In this document: piece after piece, positions 27,953 through 34,756 of the stretch
Layout of the letters: each line of letters opens with the position of its first letter
How positions within the stretch are numbered: position 1 is the stretch's first letter
Assembly (NCBI GenBank): GCA_964558465.1
Contig: CAZLEF010000054.1
Span: 1-48,334, forward strand
Reading direction: 5' to 3'
Length of the DNA: 48,334 nt
From: JACJYC01 sp964558465
GTDB taxonomy: Bacteria; Bacteroidota; Bacteroidia; Chitinophagales; Saprospiraceae
Notes under the pieces: model-generated
The model's input: only the letters and a program-made list of their open reading frames with translations
What the model was told of the DNA's origin: nothing
Databases searched by the model: none
Made by a program: the position numbers and the translations under genes

Positions 27953-28939
27953 CTAGTCCAGCAATCGTTTCAGCACAGCCAGGGCGCTTCCGCTTTCCAG
28001 GCTTTCCCTGGCTTCCAGGATACAATCCGGAAGATCCCGTTCGGGGCGGAAACAATGAATGGCCAATCCGGCGTTGGCGCAAACCGCATCGGCTTGAGCC
28101 CGGGTCCCCCTGTTTTCAAGGACATTCCTGAAAATCCGGGCGCCTTCTTCCGCGTTATGGCCGCCGTCTAGGTCGGCCCGGGTATAGACCGGCATACCGA
28201 TATCAGCCGGATGCAGCACTTTTTCCATTCCATTGCCTGCGATTTTGAACAGGCCGGTCAGGGAAACTTCATCGTATCCGTCCAGGGAATAAACGATGAT
28301 GAACCTGCGGTCGCTCTCCTGCAAAAGGTACTGGTACAAGCGCTGCAATTCCAGGTTGAATGTGCCAAACAATTGATGAGTCGGCTGCAAGGGGTTGACC
28401 AATGGCCCGAGCATGTTAAAAAACGTCTTCATGCCTAGTTCCTTGCGCACCGGCGCCACCTCCTTGAGAGCCGGGTGAAACATCGGCGCGTGCAGGAAAC
28501 AGATATTGGCCGTGTCCAACTGGCGGCGCAAAACGGACGGGTCATTGGAGAACTGGTACCCCAGCGCCAACAAGACGTCGGAAGAACCCACCGATGAAGA
28601 AACGCCGTAACTCCCGTGTTTGGTCACCTTATACCCGGCTCCCGCCACGGTGATAGCCGACAAGGTGGAAATATTGAATGTATTTTTACCATCCCCGCCG
28701 GTGCCCACGATATCGATGCTGGGTTGCCGGTCAATTTCCACTTTCAGGCACAACTCCAGCAACGCATCCCGAAACCCCTGCAATTCCTGCATGCTGACCG
28801 GCCGGAGGTTGTACACGCTGACAAAACTGGCAATCTGCACCGGATTTACCTCAGCCCTCGAAATCTTGAGCAAGGCTTGCCGGGCTTCTTCCCGGGTGAG
28901 TACCTGGTGATCGAACAGGCGGGATAGGATGGATTTCAT
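27953..28939 (-). CDS. trpD: Anthranilate phosphoribosyltransferase
   Basis: TrpD attaches phosphoribosyl pyrophosphate to anthranilate. The 328-residue protein has the PRPP-binding DIVGTGGDGKNTFNIST, KHGSYGVSSSVGSSDVLLALG, CFLHAPMFHPALKEVAPVRKELG and FFNMLGPLVNP, followed by SLDGYDEVSLTG. In some lineages trpD is fused with trpG; here they are separate and 90 nt apart. The stop codon lies inside a 9-bp perfect hairpin. The start codon is immediately downstream of a repeat array. Confidence 0.95.
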   Translation of the reverse strand: MKSILSRLFDHQVLTREEARQALLKISRAEVNPVQIASFVSVYNLRPVSMQELQGFRDALLELCLKVEIDRQPSIDIVGTGGDGKNTFNISTLSAITVAGAGYKVTKHGSYGVSSSVGSSDVLLALGYQFSNDPSVLRRQLDTANICFLHAPMFHPALKEVAPVRKELGMKTFFNMLGPLVNPLQPTHQLFGTFNLELQRLYQYLLQESDRRFIIVYSLDGYDEVSLTGLFKIAGNGMEKVLHPADIGMPVYTRADLDGGHNAEEGARIFRNVLENRGTRAQADAVCANAGLAIHCFRPERDLPDCILEARESLESGSALAVLKRLLD

Positions 28940-28948
28940 TTTTGTTGT

Positions 28949-29026
28949 TGATGCGTTGATTTGTTTATTCGTTGATTTCGTTTCAAATCAACGAATAAAC
29001 AAATCAACAAATAAACAAATAAACAA
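28949..29026. repeat. AAATCAAC-family array forming a perfect 24-bp inverted repeat between trpG and trpD
   Basis: Positions 28955-28978 and 28985-29008 are exact reverse complements (24 nt each) around a 6-nt loop CGTTTC. The arms are made of GTTGATTT/GTTTATTC units. Further ATAAACAA units continue to 29026. In the trp mRNA this would form a long AU-rich hairpin between two cistrons. There is no following U-tract. Confidence 0.9.
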
Positions 29027-29029
29027 TCC

Positions 29030-29650
29030 TCATTGATTGACTACGGGGGTACGGATACGGCCGTTTTCAAGGGTATTTTGGCAGCCCGCCAGAAAATTGG
29101 CCAGTATTTTTTTGCCGGCTTCCGTCATGATGGATTCCGGATGGAATTGCACCCCCCGCACGTTGTAACGACGGTGGCGGATGGCCATGATGGCCCCTTC
29201 CACGTCCACCGCGGTGACCACCAGGTCCTCTGGCAGTCCTTCCGGACGAATGGCCCATGAATGGTATCGCCCTGCCTGAAATTGTGCCGGCAGACCTTCA
29301 AACAGCATTTCGTTATGATCCAACACCCGGATAGCCGTTTCCACACCGTGAAAAACCTCCGAAAGGTTGATCAGCTCAGCGCCAAAGGCTTCTCCAATGG
29401 CCTGGTGCCCCAGGCAAACGCCCAGAATGGCTTTTGATCCGGCATATTTTTTGATCAATTCCGGCATGATGCCGGCTTCGGAAGGCACGCCGGGCCCGGG
29501 AGACAGGATGATGACGTCGTACCGGTCCACCTCATCCAGTGAGATGGCGTCATTGCGGTACACATCCAGTTCCCGGCCCAGGATCTCCTGGAGGTATTGA
29601 ACCAGGTTGTAAGTAAAGGAATCGTAATTGTCGAGGACTAGGAGGTTCAT
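29030..29650 (-). CDS. trpG: Anthranilate synthase component II (glutamine amidotransferase)
   Basis: TrpG supplies ammonia from glutamine to TrpE. The 206-residue class I amidotransferase has ILSPGPGVPSEAG, the nucleophile in GVCLGHQAIGEAFG (C79), and the His-Glu pair in GVQFHPESIMT. The length is typical of an unfused TrpG/PabA. Because it sits between trpE and trpD, anthranilate synthesis is the clear role, though such subunits can also serve PabB. It is flanked on both sides by repeat arrays. Confidence 0.95.
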   Translation of the reverse strand: MNLLVLDNYDSFTYNLVQYLQEILGRELDVYRNDAISLDEVDRYDVIILSPGPGVPSEAGIMPELIKKYAGSKAILGVCLGHQAIGEAFGAELINLSEVFHGVETAIRVLDHNEMLFEGLPAQFQAGRYHSWAIRPEGLPEDLVVTAVDVEGAIMAIRHRRYNVRGVQFHPESIMTEAGKKILANFLAGCQNTLENGRIRTPVVNQ

Positions 29651-29651
29651 G

Positions 29652-29756
29652 ATTTGTTGATGCGTTGATTTGTTGATTTGTTTATTCGTTTATTCGTTGA
29701 TGCGCGTGCCACGCCACCGGCGTGGTTGATTTGTTTATTCGTTTATTCGTTGAAAC
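29652..29756. repeat. Repeat block between trpE and trpG: palindrome between two 28-nt direct repeats
   Basis: A 28-nt segment of TTGATTTG/TTTATTCG units at 29674-29701 is repeated exactly at 29726-29753. Between them lies CCACGCC-ACC-GGCGTGG (29709-29725) preceded by GCGTG. The block fills most of the 127-nt gap between trpE and trpG. The exact flanking copies suggest either insertion of the palindrome with unit duplication, or recombination between array units. Confidence 0.88.
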
Positions 29757-29777
29757 GTATCTTCAAATCTTCTTTGA

Positions 29778-31196
29778 TTAAATTTTTTCCGCTTCTCCGA
29801 GCGCACGTTTCAGGGCGCCCAGCTTATTGTTCACTTCCTGCAACTCGCTATCCGCCTGGCTGGCCGCTACGATGCCGGCGCCGGCCTGGTAATAAAGCGT
29901 GTTGTCGAGGCTCAGGAAAGACCGGATCACGATGGCCTGGTTCATATCCCCGTTGAAACCGATATAACCCAGGGCGCCTCCGTAAAAGCTCCGGTTCTGG
30001 TTTTCATACCGGTTGATCAGTTCAATGGCTTTGTATTTGGGCGCTCCGGACAGGGTACCTGCCGGAAAAGTATCGCCAAATACGCGGATCGGGTTGGCTT
30101 CCGGGGTCAGATCCCCCTCTACTTTTGACACCAGGTGGATTACGTGGCTGAAAAAATGGATGTCCTTCAGGGAACGGACCCGGACGTTGGTGGTATGCCG
30201 GCCGAGGTCGTTGCGCGCCAGGTCCACCAACATGATATGTTCGGCATTTTCTTTGGGGTCCCTGATCAGGGCAAGCGCACTTTCGGCATCCTGCACTTTA
30301 TCGCCGGTACGCCGGTACGTGCCCGCGATGGGGTTCACGCTGGCCACGCCATTTTTGACCGCCATTTGAGTCTCCGGAGAGGATCCAAAAATCCGGTACT
30401 GACCGCAATCGAAGTAAAACAGGTAGGGCGACGGATTGATGGACCGCAAAACACGGTAAACCTGGAAATCGTCGCCTGCGAAAGGTTGGTTGAACTGCCG
30501 GGAAAAAACGATCTGGAAAACATCGCCCAGTTGGCAATGTTTTTTACCCAGGGTTACCAGTTCTTTGAACCCTTCGTCGGTGAGGTTGCTTTTTTCATCG
30601 CCGCACAACCGGAAGGGATGGGTAGACAAATTCCTGCTTTTCAATAAGATTTCCAGTTGTTCCATTCGGGAATTTTCACCTGCAGGGATATTTTCCAATA
30701 CCGTCAATTCGTCTTTGAAATGGTTGAAAGCAAGGATGAACCGGTAAAAGTGGTAATGAATATCCGGCAGGTCGATCCGCCTTTTGGAGGCGTCAAATTT
30801 CAGGGTGTCAAAATACTGGACAGCGTCAAAAGCCGTATGGCCGAACAGGCCGTTGAACCCGCCCGGAGCGGTTTCTTCCGCGGGTTGAATGGCCTGTAAA
30901 AAACGGTGAAATGCATCCGGGACCGAATCCGGACCGGCCACCTGCTCTCTGGTTGTATGGCCATTCGCATATTGCTGCCGGATCCAACCGTTCTGCACCT
31001 TGAAACTGGCAATGGAGTCCAGTCCGATAAAAGAATGACAATCTTCCTTGCTCCGGAAATCATTGCTTTCCAGGAGCACCGGAAAGGTAAACTGATCGCG
31101 CAGCCCCAGGTAGAGGGTAACCGGGGTAACGGTGTCGGCCAGGAATTTTTTCACCCGTACCTGTACCGGGTTTTTGGTTGCAGTTGCCAGGTCCAT
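29778..31196 (-). CDS. trpE: Anthranilate synthase component I
   Basis: TrpE converts chorismate to anthranilate. The 472-residue protein has the tryptophan-binding LLES motif (residues 41-44) in its N-terminal domain, which argues for feedback inhibition. The chorismate-binding domain carries FQIVFSRQF, NPSPYLFYFD, GSSPETQM, NPIAGTYRRTG, LVDLARNDLGRH, TFPAGTLSGAPKYKAIELI, and YGGALGYIGF. The frame is open upstream to 31271, but that part would cross the terminator hairpin, and the ATG at 31196 (MDLATATKN) begins the natural protein. It lies 14 nt after the attenuator terminator. Confidence 0.96.
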   Translation of the reverse strand: MDLATATKNPVQVRVKKFLADTVTPVTLYLGLRDQFTFPVLLESNDFRSKEDCHSFIGLDSIASFKVQNGWIRQQYANGHTTREQVAGPDSVPDAFHRFLQAIQPAEETAPGGFNGLFGHTAFDAVQYFDTLKFDASKRRIDLPDIHYHFYRFILAFNHFKDELTVLENIPAGENSRMEQLEILLKSRNLSTHPFRLCGDEKSNLTDEGFKELVTLGKKHCQLGDVFQIVFSRQFNQPFAGDDFQVYRVLRSINPSPYLFYFDCGQYRIFGSSPETQMAVKNGVASVNPIAGTYRRTGDKVQDAESALALIRDPKENAEHIMLVDLARNDLGRHTTNVRVRSLKDIHFFSHVIHLVSKVEGDLTPEANPIRVFGDTFPAGTLSGAPKYKAIELINRYENQNRSFYGGALGYIGFNGDMNQAIVIRSFLSLDNTLYYQAGAGIVAASQADSELQEVNNKLGALKRALGEAEKI

Positions 31197-31209
31197 TTTG
31201 GATGTGGTT

Positions 31210-31252
31210 AAAAACAAAAGCGGTTTGCCGGGTGAACCGACAAACCGCTTTT
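31210..31252 (-). terminator. trp attenuator (intrinsic terminator before trpE)
   Basis: On the minus strand the arm AAAAGCGGTTTGTCGG pairs with CCGGCAAACCGCTTTT (31216-31231 and 31237-31252 on plus) over all 16 positions with one G-U, around a 5-nt loop TTCAC. It is followed by G and then five U. It lies between the trp leader ORF and the trpE ATG, the position of an attenuator. Confidence 0.9.
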
Positions 31253-31291
31253 GATGCTTCAAAAAAAACAAAGGCGTGTCACTTCACCCGG
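31228..31291 (-). promoter_or_regulatory. Antiterminator pairing in the trp leader
   Basis: Minus-strand CCGGGTGAA at 31283-31291 (within the last codons of the leader peptide) is perfectly complementary to TTCACCCGG at 31228-31236, the loop plus first bases of the terminator 3' arm. This pairing excludes the terminator. A ribosome stalled on the Trp codons (31309-31317) would leave 31283-31291 free; one at the stop codon (31279-31281) would cover it. Confidence 0.8.
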
Positions 31292-31341
31292 AAATCCGTG
31301 CGATTGTGCCACCACCAGTTTTTTACAGAAGCTAAAAACAT
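31279..31341 (-). CDS. trpL: trp operon leader peptide with three tandem Trp codons
   Basis: This short reading frame of 20 codons plus TGA encodes MFLASVKN-WWW-HNRTDFRVK. The three consecutive TGG codons lie at 31309-31317. It starts with ATG, ends 27 nt before the terminator stem, and lies directly upstream of trpE. Tryptophan is otherwise a rare residue, so three in a row at this site is strong evidence for a sensing peptide. By analogy with enteric trpL, translation of these codons would measure charged tRNA-Trp. No Shine-Dalgarno sequence is seen, as is usual in Bacteroidota. Confidence 0.88.
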   Translation of the reverse strand: MFLASVKNWWWHNRTDFRVK

Positions 31342-31361
31342 ATTGCTTGTGAATTTGAGCG

Positions 31362-31368
31362 CAAGATA
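31362..31368 (-). promoter_or_regulatory. Candidate trp promoter -7 box
   Basis: Minus-strand TATCTTG approximates TAnnTTTG, lacking one T, 20 nt upstream of the leader ATG. A TTTG lies upstream but at non-standard spacing. Weak on its own, but correctly placed for a short leader transcript. Confidence 0.35.
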
Positions 31369-31492
31369 AAAGCATTTTTGCCAAACTTGCAAGGGTTTGC
31401 CCAAAAAAATTAAAAAAAACAGCAACACTGGTTGAATTTTTCCAAATTTTCAATTTAGTACAGGGGATAGGTCAATTCTCATAAAGTCCGCC

Positions 31493-31500
31493 TATTTTTG
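31493..31500 (+). promoter_or_regulatory. Bacteroidota-type -7 box (TATTTTTG) for the guanylyltransferase gene
   Basis: TATTTTTG matches TAnnTTTG, 18 nt before the ATG at 31519. It faces away from the trp promoter in the divergent region. No clear -33 element. Confidence 0.5.
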
Positions 31501-31518
31501 CTTTACCAAATGTGACCC

Positions 31519-32604
31519 ATGAATACTTCAAAAACCTTTGTAGCTATTATGGCCGGGGGCGTCGGATCCCGGTTCTGGCCCGCAAGCCGCGAATCCAAAC
31601 CCAAACAGTTTCTGGATATCCTTGGCGTTGGCAAATCCCTGCTTCAACTTACTTTTGACCGGTTTTCGGCGTTATGCCCTGAAGACAACATCTTTATCGT
31701 CACCAACCTGGCTTATAAGTCGTTGGTGCAGGAACAACTGCCTGGGATTTCCAACAACCAGATCCTTTGCGAACCCGTCCGCAATAATACGGCGCCTTGC
31801 GTAGCCTACACAGCCGCTAAATTATTTGCCCTGGCGCCGGACGCAAATCTGGTCATTGCACCCTCCGACCACCTGATCCTGAACCAGCCCGCCTTCCTCT
31901 CAATTGTCAGAAAGGCCCTGGCTTTTGCCGATACCCACCAGGCGCTGGTCACATTGGGCATCCAGCCCACCCATGCGCATACCGGTTACGGGTATATCCA
32001 ATTTGATCGCCAGGAGACTTCGGCCAACGTGCACAAGGTGGTCAAATTTACAGAAAAACCACCCCTGGAAACTGCCAGGGCATTTGTCAACAGTGGGGAT
32101 TACCTGTGGAATGCAGGCATCTTCATCTGGAAAGCAGGCGCCATTCTGGATGCTTTCAAACGTTATACGCCCGAGATCTACCGGATCTTTCATTCCGGCA
32201 TGGCGTTTTACAATACAGCCGAGGAGCAGACATTTATCAACCATAACTACGGCGCCACCCCAAATATTTCGGTGGATTACGCCATCATGGAGCAGGCCGA
32301 TAACGTTTATACCATTCCTTCCTCTTTTGGATGGAGCGACCTTGGCGCGTGGGGCGCCCTGCATACGGAATCTGCCCGCGATGCCAGCGGAAATGCCGTT
32401 CAGGGTCAAAAAGTCATCCTGGAGGATACCCACAATTGCCTGGTGCGTGTGACCCCCGATAAACTGGTCGTTGTCGGCGGCCTGGACGACGTGATCATCA
32501 TCGACGAAGGCGACGTACTTCTGATCTGGCCCAAAAACCGGGAACAGGAGATTAAGGGGGTGACGAAGGTGGTGAAGGACCGGTTTGGGGCGGGGTGGTT
32601 GTGA
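31519..32604 (+). CDS. manC: Mannose-1-phosphate guanylyltransferase
   Basis: This enzyme makes GDP-mannose from GTP and mannose 1-phosphate, a donor for surface glycans. The 361-residue protein has the nucleotidyltransferase signature MAGGVGSRFWPASRESKPKQFLDI at its start (read as GGVGSRFWP and KPKQF). It also has VIAPSDHLI, GYGYIQFD, KVVKFTEKP, YLWNAGIFIWKAG, SVDYAIMEQADNVY and FGWSDLGAWGAL. It lacks the C-terminal isomerase domain of bifunctional ManC/AlgA. It opens the polysaccharide region and is divergent from the trp operon. Confidence 0.94.
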   Translation: MNTSKTFVAIMAGGVGSRFWPASRESKPKQFLDILGVGKSLLQLTFDRFSALCPEDNIFIVTNLAYKSLVQEQLPGISNNQILCEPVRNNTAPCVAYTAAKLFALAPDANLVIAPSDHLILNQPAFLSIVRKALAFADTHQALVTLGIQPTHAHTGYGYIQFDRQETSANVHKVVKFTEKPPLETARAFVNSGDYLWNAGIFIWKAGAILDAFKRYTPEIYRIFHSGMAFYNTAEEQTFINHNYGATPNISVDYAIMEQADNVYTIPSSFGWSDLGAWGALHTESARDASGNAVQGQKVILEDTHNCLVRVTPDKLVVVGGLDDVIIIDEGDVLLIWPKNREQEIKGVTKVVKDRFGAGWL

Positions 32605-32680
32605 GGTGTGTTAGTCGTAAGTTGATAGTCGTAAGTCGGTAGTGGTCAGTCGTAAGTCGCCGGTCTTCAGTCGTTAGGAT
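32605..32680. repeat. AGTCGTAAGTC-type repeats in a convergent junction
   Basis: Units of GTCGTAAGT with variants GGTAGT and TTCAGTC occur several times after the guanylyltransferase stop. The junction with the kinase-like gene is 121 nt and convergent. No gene or clear terminator is seen in it. Confidence 0.7.
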
Positions 32681-32725
32681 TGTCCGACCCATAGAATGGA
32701 ATGACTCATGTTTTCGCAATGATCC

Positions 32726-33250
32726 CTACCGATTCAAAAAAAACAGCTTGAACTCCGCCAGTTCGGCCAGTTCCTGTTCTACAAACCGCTCAAAAAGCCG
32801 TTCGCCTACCTGATCGCGCAAGGCCGAAACGCCGACATCGATCAGGCGGATGCCTTTTTCGGTTAAAAAAACGTTATCATATTTCATTCCTTTCATTTCA
32901 GAAGGACGTCTCAAATCCCTGTGTACAAACCCTGCTTTATGCAAGGCTTTTAATTCATCCTCAAAAACATCGAGCCACAATAGCCTCTTTTCATGTTCAA
33001 AGGCCCGGTAATCCAGCGGATAAAGGCGTTCCATCACCAACATATCGGCATCCAGTTCTTCGTTGATATCCAAACGAATAAAACGCACTACCAGATTATT
33101 AATCTGATTTGCAAATTTCATCTTTTCTGCCTCCGAACCGATATCCGACCGGGTGTCGCCAATAAAAAGTTTGGCTACTTCCTGTTCGGAAAGCGCGATG
33201 ACGACATTGTGAGCGCCGGCGGACAAGGTGCCTGGATAGCGTTTTTTCAT
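32726..33250 (-). CDS. Small protein kinase-like protein
   Basis: This 174-residue protein carries the core of a kinase-type catalytic lobe. The loop GFVHRDLRRPSEMKGMKYDN has the HRD motif (H110-D112) and a following Asn, and LIDVGVSAL has DVG in place of DFG (D138). The N-terminal SAGAHNVVIALSEQEVAKLFIGD has an Ala-x-Lys-like strand. The protein is much shorter than a usual kinase (about 250 residues), so either it is a minimal kinase or a degenerate one. I prefer the ATG at 33250. The longer frame to 33298 runs into a repeat array. The substrate is unknown, and its position among glycan genes could be chance. Confidence 0.65.
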   Translation of the reverse strand: MKKRYPGTLSAGAHNVVIALSEQEVAKLFIGDTRSDIGSEAEKMKFANQINNLVVRFIRLDINEELDADMLVMERLYPLDYRAFEHEKRLLWLDVFEDELKALHKAGFVHRDLRRPSEMKGMKYDNVFLTEKGIRLIDVGVSALRDQVGERLFERFVEQELAELAEFKLFFLNR

Positions 33251-33336
33251 GGTTTCATGGTTTTTTACCCGCCGCAGCCTATTGGCGAAGGAGGGCATGG
33301 TTATATGGTTTCATGGTTAACAAACACTGAAACACT
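33248..33336. repeat. TGGTTTCA-type repeats in a divergent junction
   Basis: The sequence CATGGTTTCATGGTT occurs at 33248-33262 and again as a variant at 33305-33318 (ATGGTTTCATGGTT), followed by ACACTGAAACACTG. It overlaps the start codon of the kinase-like gene and fills the space before the GT4 gene. A small CTCC-AAA-GGAG hairpin follows at about 33351-33361. Confidence 0.65.
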
Positions 33337-33506
33337 GTGGCATAGCCATCCTCCAAAGGAGTCCTATGGACCTTCGGGAAAACCATGAATCACTAAAACC
33401 ACCCCACAATTTACCAGTTTGCAATCAATTGGCGAAACGGCGGTCAAAATCTCCCAACTTTTTCGGAACTTGCAGCCGATTCATCCTATATGAGAAAACA
33501 AGCAGT

Positions 33507-34727
33507 GTGAAGAACAAAATCCAAAAAATTGCCCTGGTTGGAAATCACGCCCGTTGGGTTTACCAGTTTCGTTTGGGGTTGCTCAAAAAACTGAAGGAAC
33601 TGGGCCTCAATGTAGCCGTCCTGGCCAACCCTGATCCGTTTGAAAAAAAATTGCAAAAGGAAGGGATTGATTTTGAACCGATCCACATCAATTTTTACGG
33701 AAACAATCCGTTCCGCGACCTCCAGCTTTTTTTCCAGCTTTTCCGGATCTACCGCAGGCGCCGTTTCGACCATATCCTTCATTTCACCATCAAACCCAAT
33801 ATTTTTGGCGGTCTGGCAGCCTGGCTTGCAGGCATCCCTTCCTATGCCGTTGTTACCGGCCTGGGCCATGTGATGGACGAAAAAAATCCCCCCAGTTCCA
33901 GAATCGGGCAACTCCTTTACCGCCTCACCCTGCGCCTGCACGAAAAAGTGATCGTGCTGAATGAAAAAGATGCCCGGGAAATGCTGGAACGGAAAATGGT
34001 TCGCCCTGGTCAATTGGAATTATTGCCCGGCGAGGGAGTCGACACCCAGTATTACCGCCCGCTATCCGATAAAAAAATGCGCGATTATCCTGCTTTCCTG
34101 TTTTCAGGCCGGCTGATCCGCGACAAAGGGATCTACGAATTCATGGAAGCGGCCCGCATCATCAAGGCCAAATACCCCGATACCCGGTTTCGCATCCTGG
34201 GCATGCTCGATGCGGCGGGCATTCATTCCCTGCCGGTTTCTACCCTCCAGGAGTGGGTTCGCCAGGGTTGGATCGAATACATCGGGGAAACCGTCGACGT
34301 ACGGCCGCATGTCGCCAAAGCCGATTGCCTGGTGCTGCCCACCTATTACCGGGAAGGCATGTCGCGCATCCTGATGGAAGCGGCGAGTATGGAAACGCCC
34401 ATCATCACAACCCGTCAACCCGGATGCCAGGAAATGGTCGACGATGGCCGCACGGGCTTGCTTTGCCTGCCTCAAAACCCGCAGGACCTGGCGGAAAAAA
34501 TGGAGCAGTTCATCAACCTGGACAAGTTAGACCGCCTCATCATGGGGAAAAACGCCCGGATCAAAATGCAGCGGGAGTTTGAGGAGAAATTTGTGATCCG
34601 GCGGTACCTGGAGTTGCTTACCGAAACCCATCAGATCGGGGAAACTTCGGCCTTGATGGGTGTTGAGGAAAATGAGGACATGCGTGCCAGGCTACGGCGT
34701 GGAGGAATTGAGGAATTGAGGAATTGA
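33507..34727 (+). CDS. Family 4 glycosyltransferase
   Basis: This GT-B fold enzyme of about 406 residues starts from GTG 33507 (KNKIQKIALVGNHARWVYQFR). The Rossmann-like N-domain includes HILHFTIKPNIFGGLAAWLAGIPSYAVVTGLGHV. The C-domain has LFSGRLIRDKGIYEFMEAARI, RFRILGMLDAAG, ADCLVLPTYYREGMSRILMEAASMETPIITT and PGCQEMVDDGRTGLL, the donor-binding E-x7-E pattern. Related proteins act in polysaccharide assembly on the cytoplasmic face. The frame is open back to 33366 but that part has no conserved sequence. The last about 15 codons (DMRARLRRGGIEELRN) are made of repeat sequence. Confidence 0.88.
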   Translation: MKNKIQKIALVGNHARWVYQFRLGLLKKLKELGLNVAVLANPDPFEKKLQKEGIDFEPIHINFYGNNPFRDLQLFFQLFRIYRRRRFDHILHFTIKPNIFGGLAAWLAGIPSYAVVTGLGHVMDEKNPPSSRIGQLLYRLTLRLHEKVIVLNEKDAREMLERKMVRPGQLELLPGEGVDTQYYRPLSDKKMRDYPAFLFSGRLIRDKGIYEFMEAARIIKAKYPDTRFRILGMLDAAGIHSLPVSTLQEWVRQGWIEYIGETVDVRPHVAKADCLVLPTYYREGMSRILMEAASMETPIITTRQPGCQEMVDDGRTGLLCLPQNPQDLAEKMEQFINLDKLDRLIMGKNARIKMQREFEEKFVIRRYLELLTETHQIGETSALMGVEENEDMRARLRRGGIEELRN

Positions 34728-34728
34728 G
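34701..34728 (+). repeat. GAGGAATT array forming the 3' end of a glycosyltransferase gene
   Basis: Three 8-nt units GGAATTGA occur at the very end of the GT4 gene. They are preceded by a decayed copy of the CCACGCC/GGCGTGG palindrome at about 34686-34702. The stop codon TGA lies in the array. The same order, palindrome then GAGGAAT units, is seen at 154-178. Confidence 0.75.
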
Positions 34729-34756
34729 GCAAGCAGGAAATTGGTCACGCCGCCGT

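Noticed and set aside
28949..29756. Insertion sequence remnants in the trp operon
   Set aside because: No transposase fragment or terminal inverted repeat of an IS is present; only short repeat units are seen.
31197..31271. N-terminal extension of trpE to 31271
   Set aside because: It would be translated through the attenuator hairpin and has no similarity to TrpE; the ATG at 31196 fits the family.
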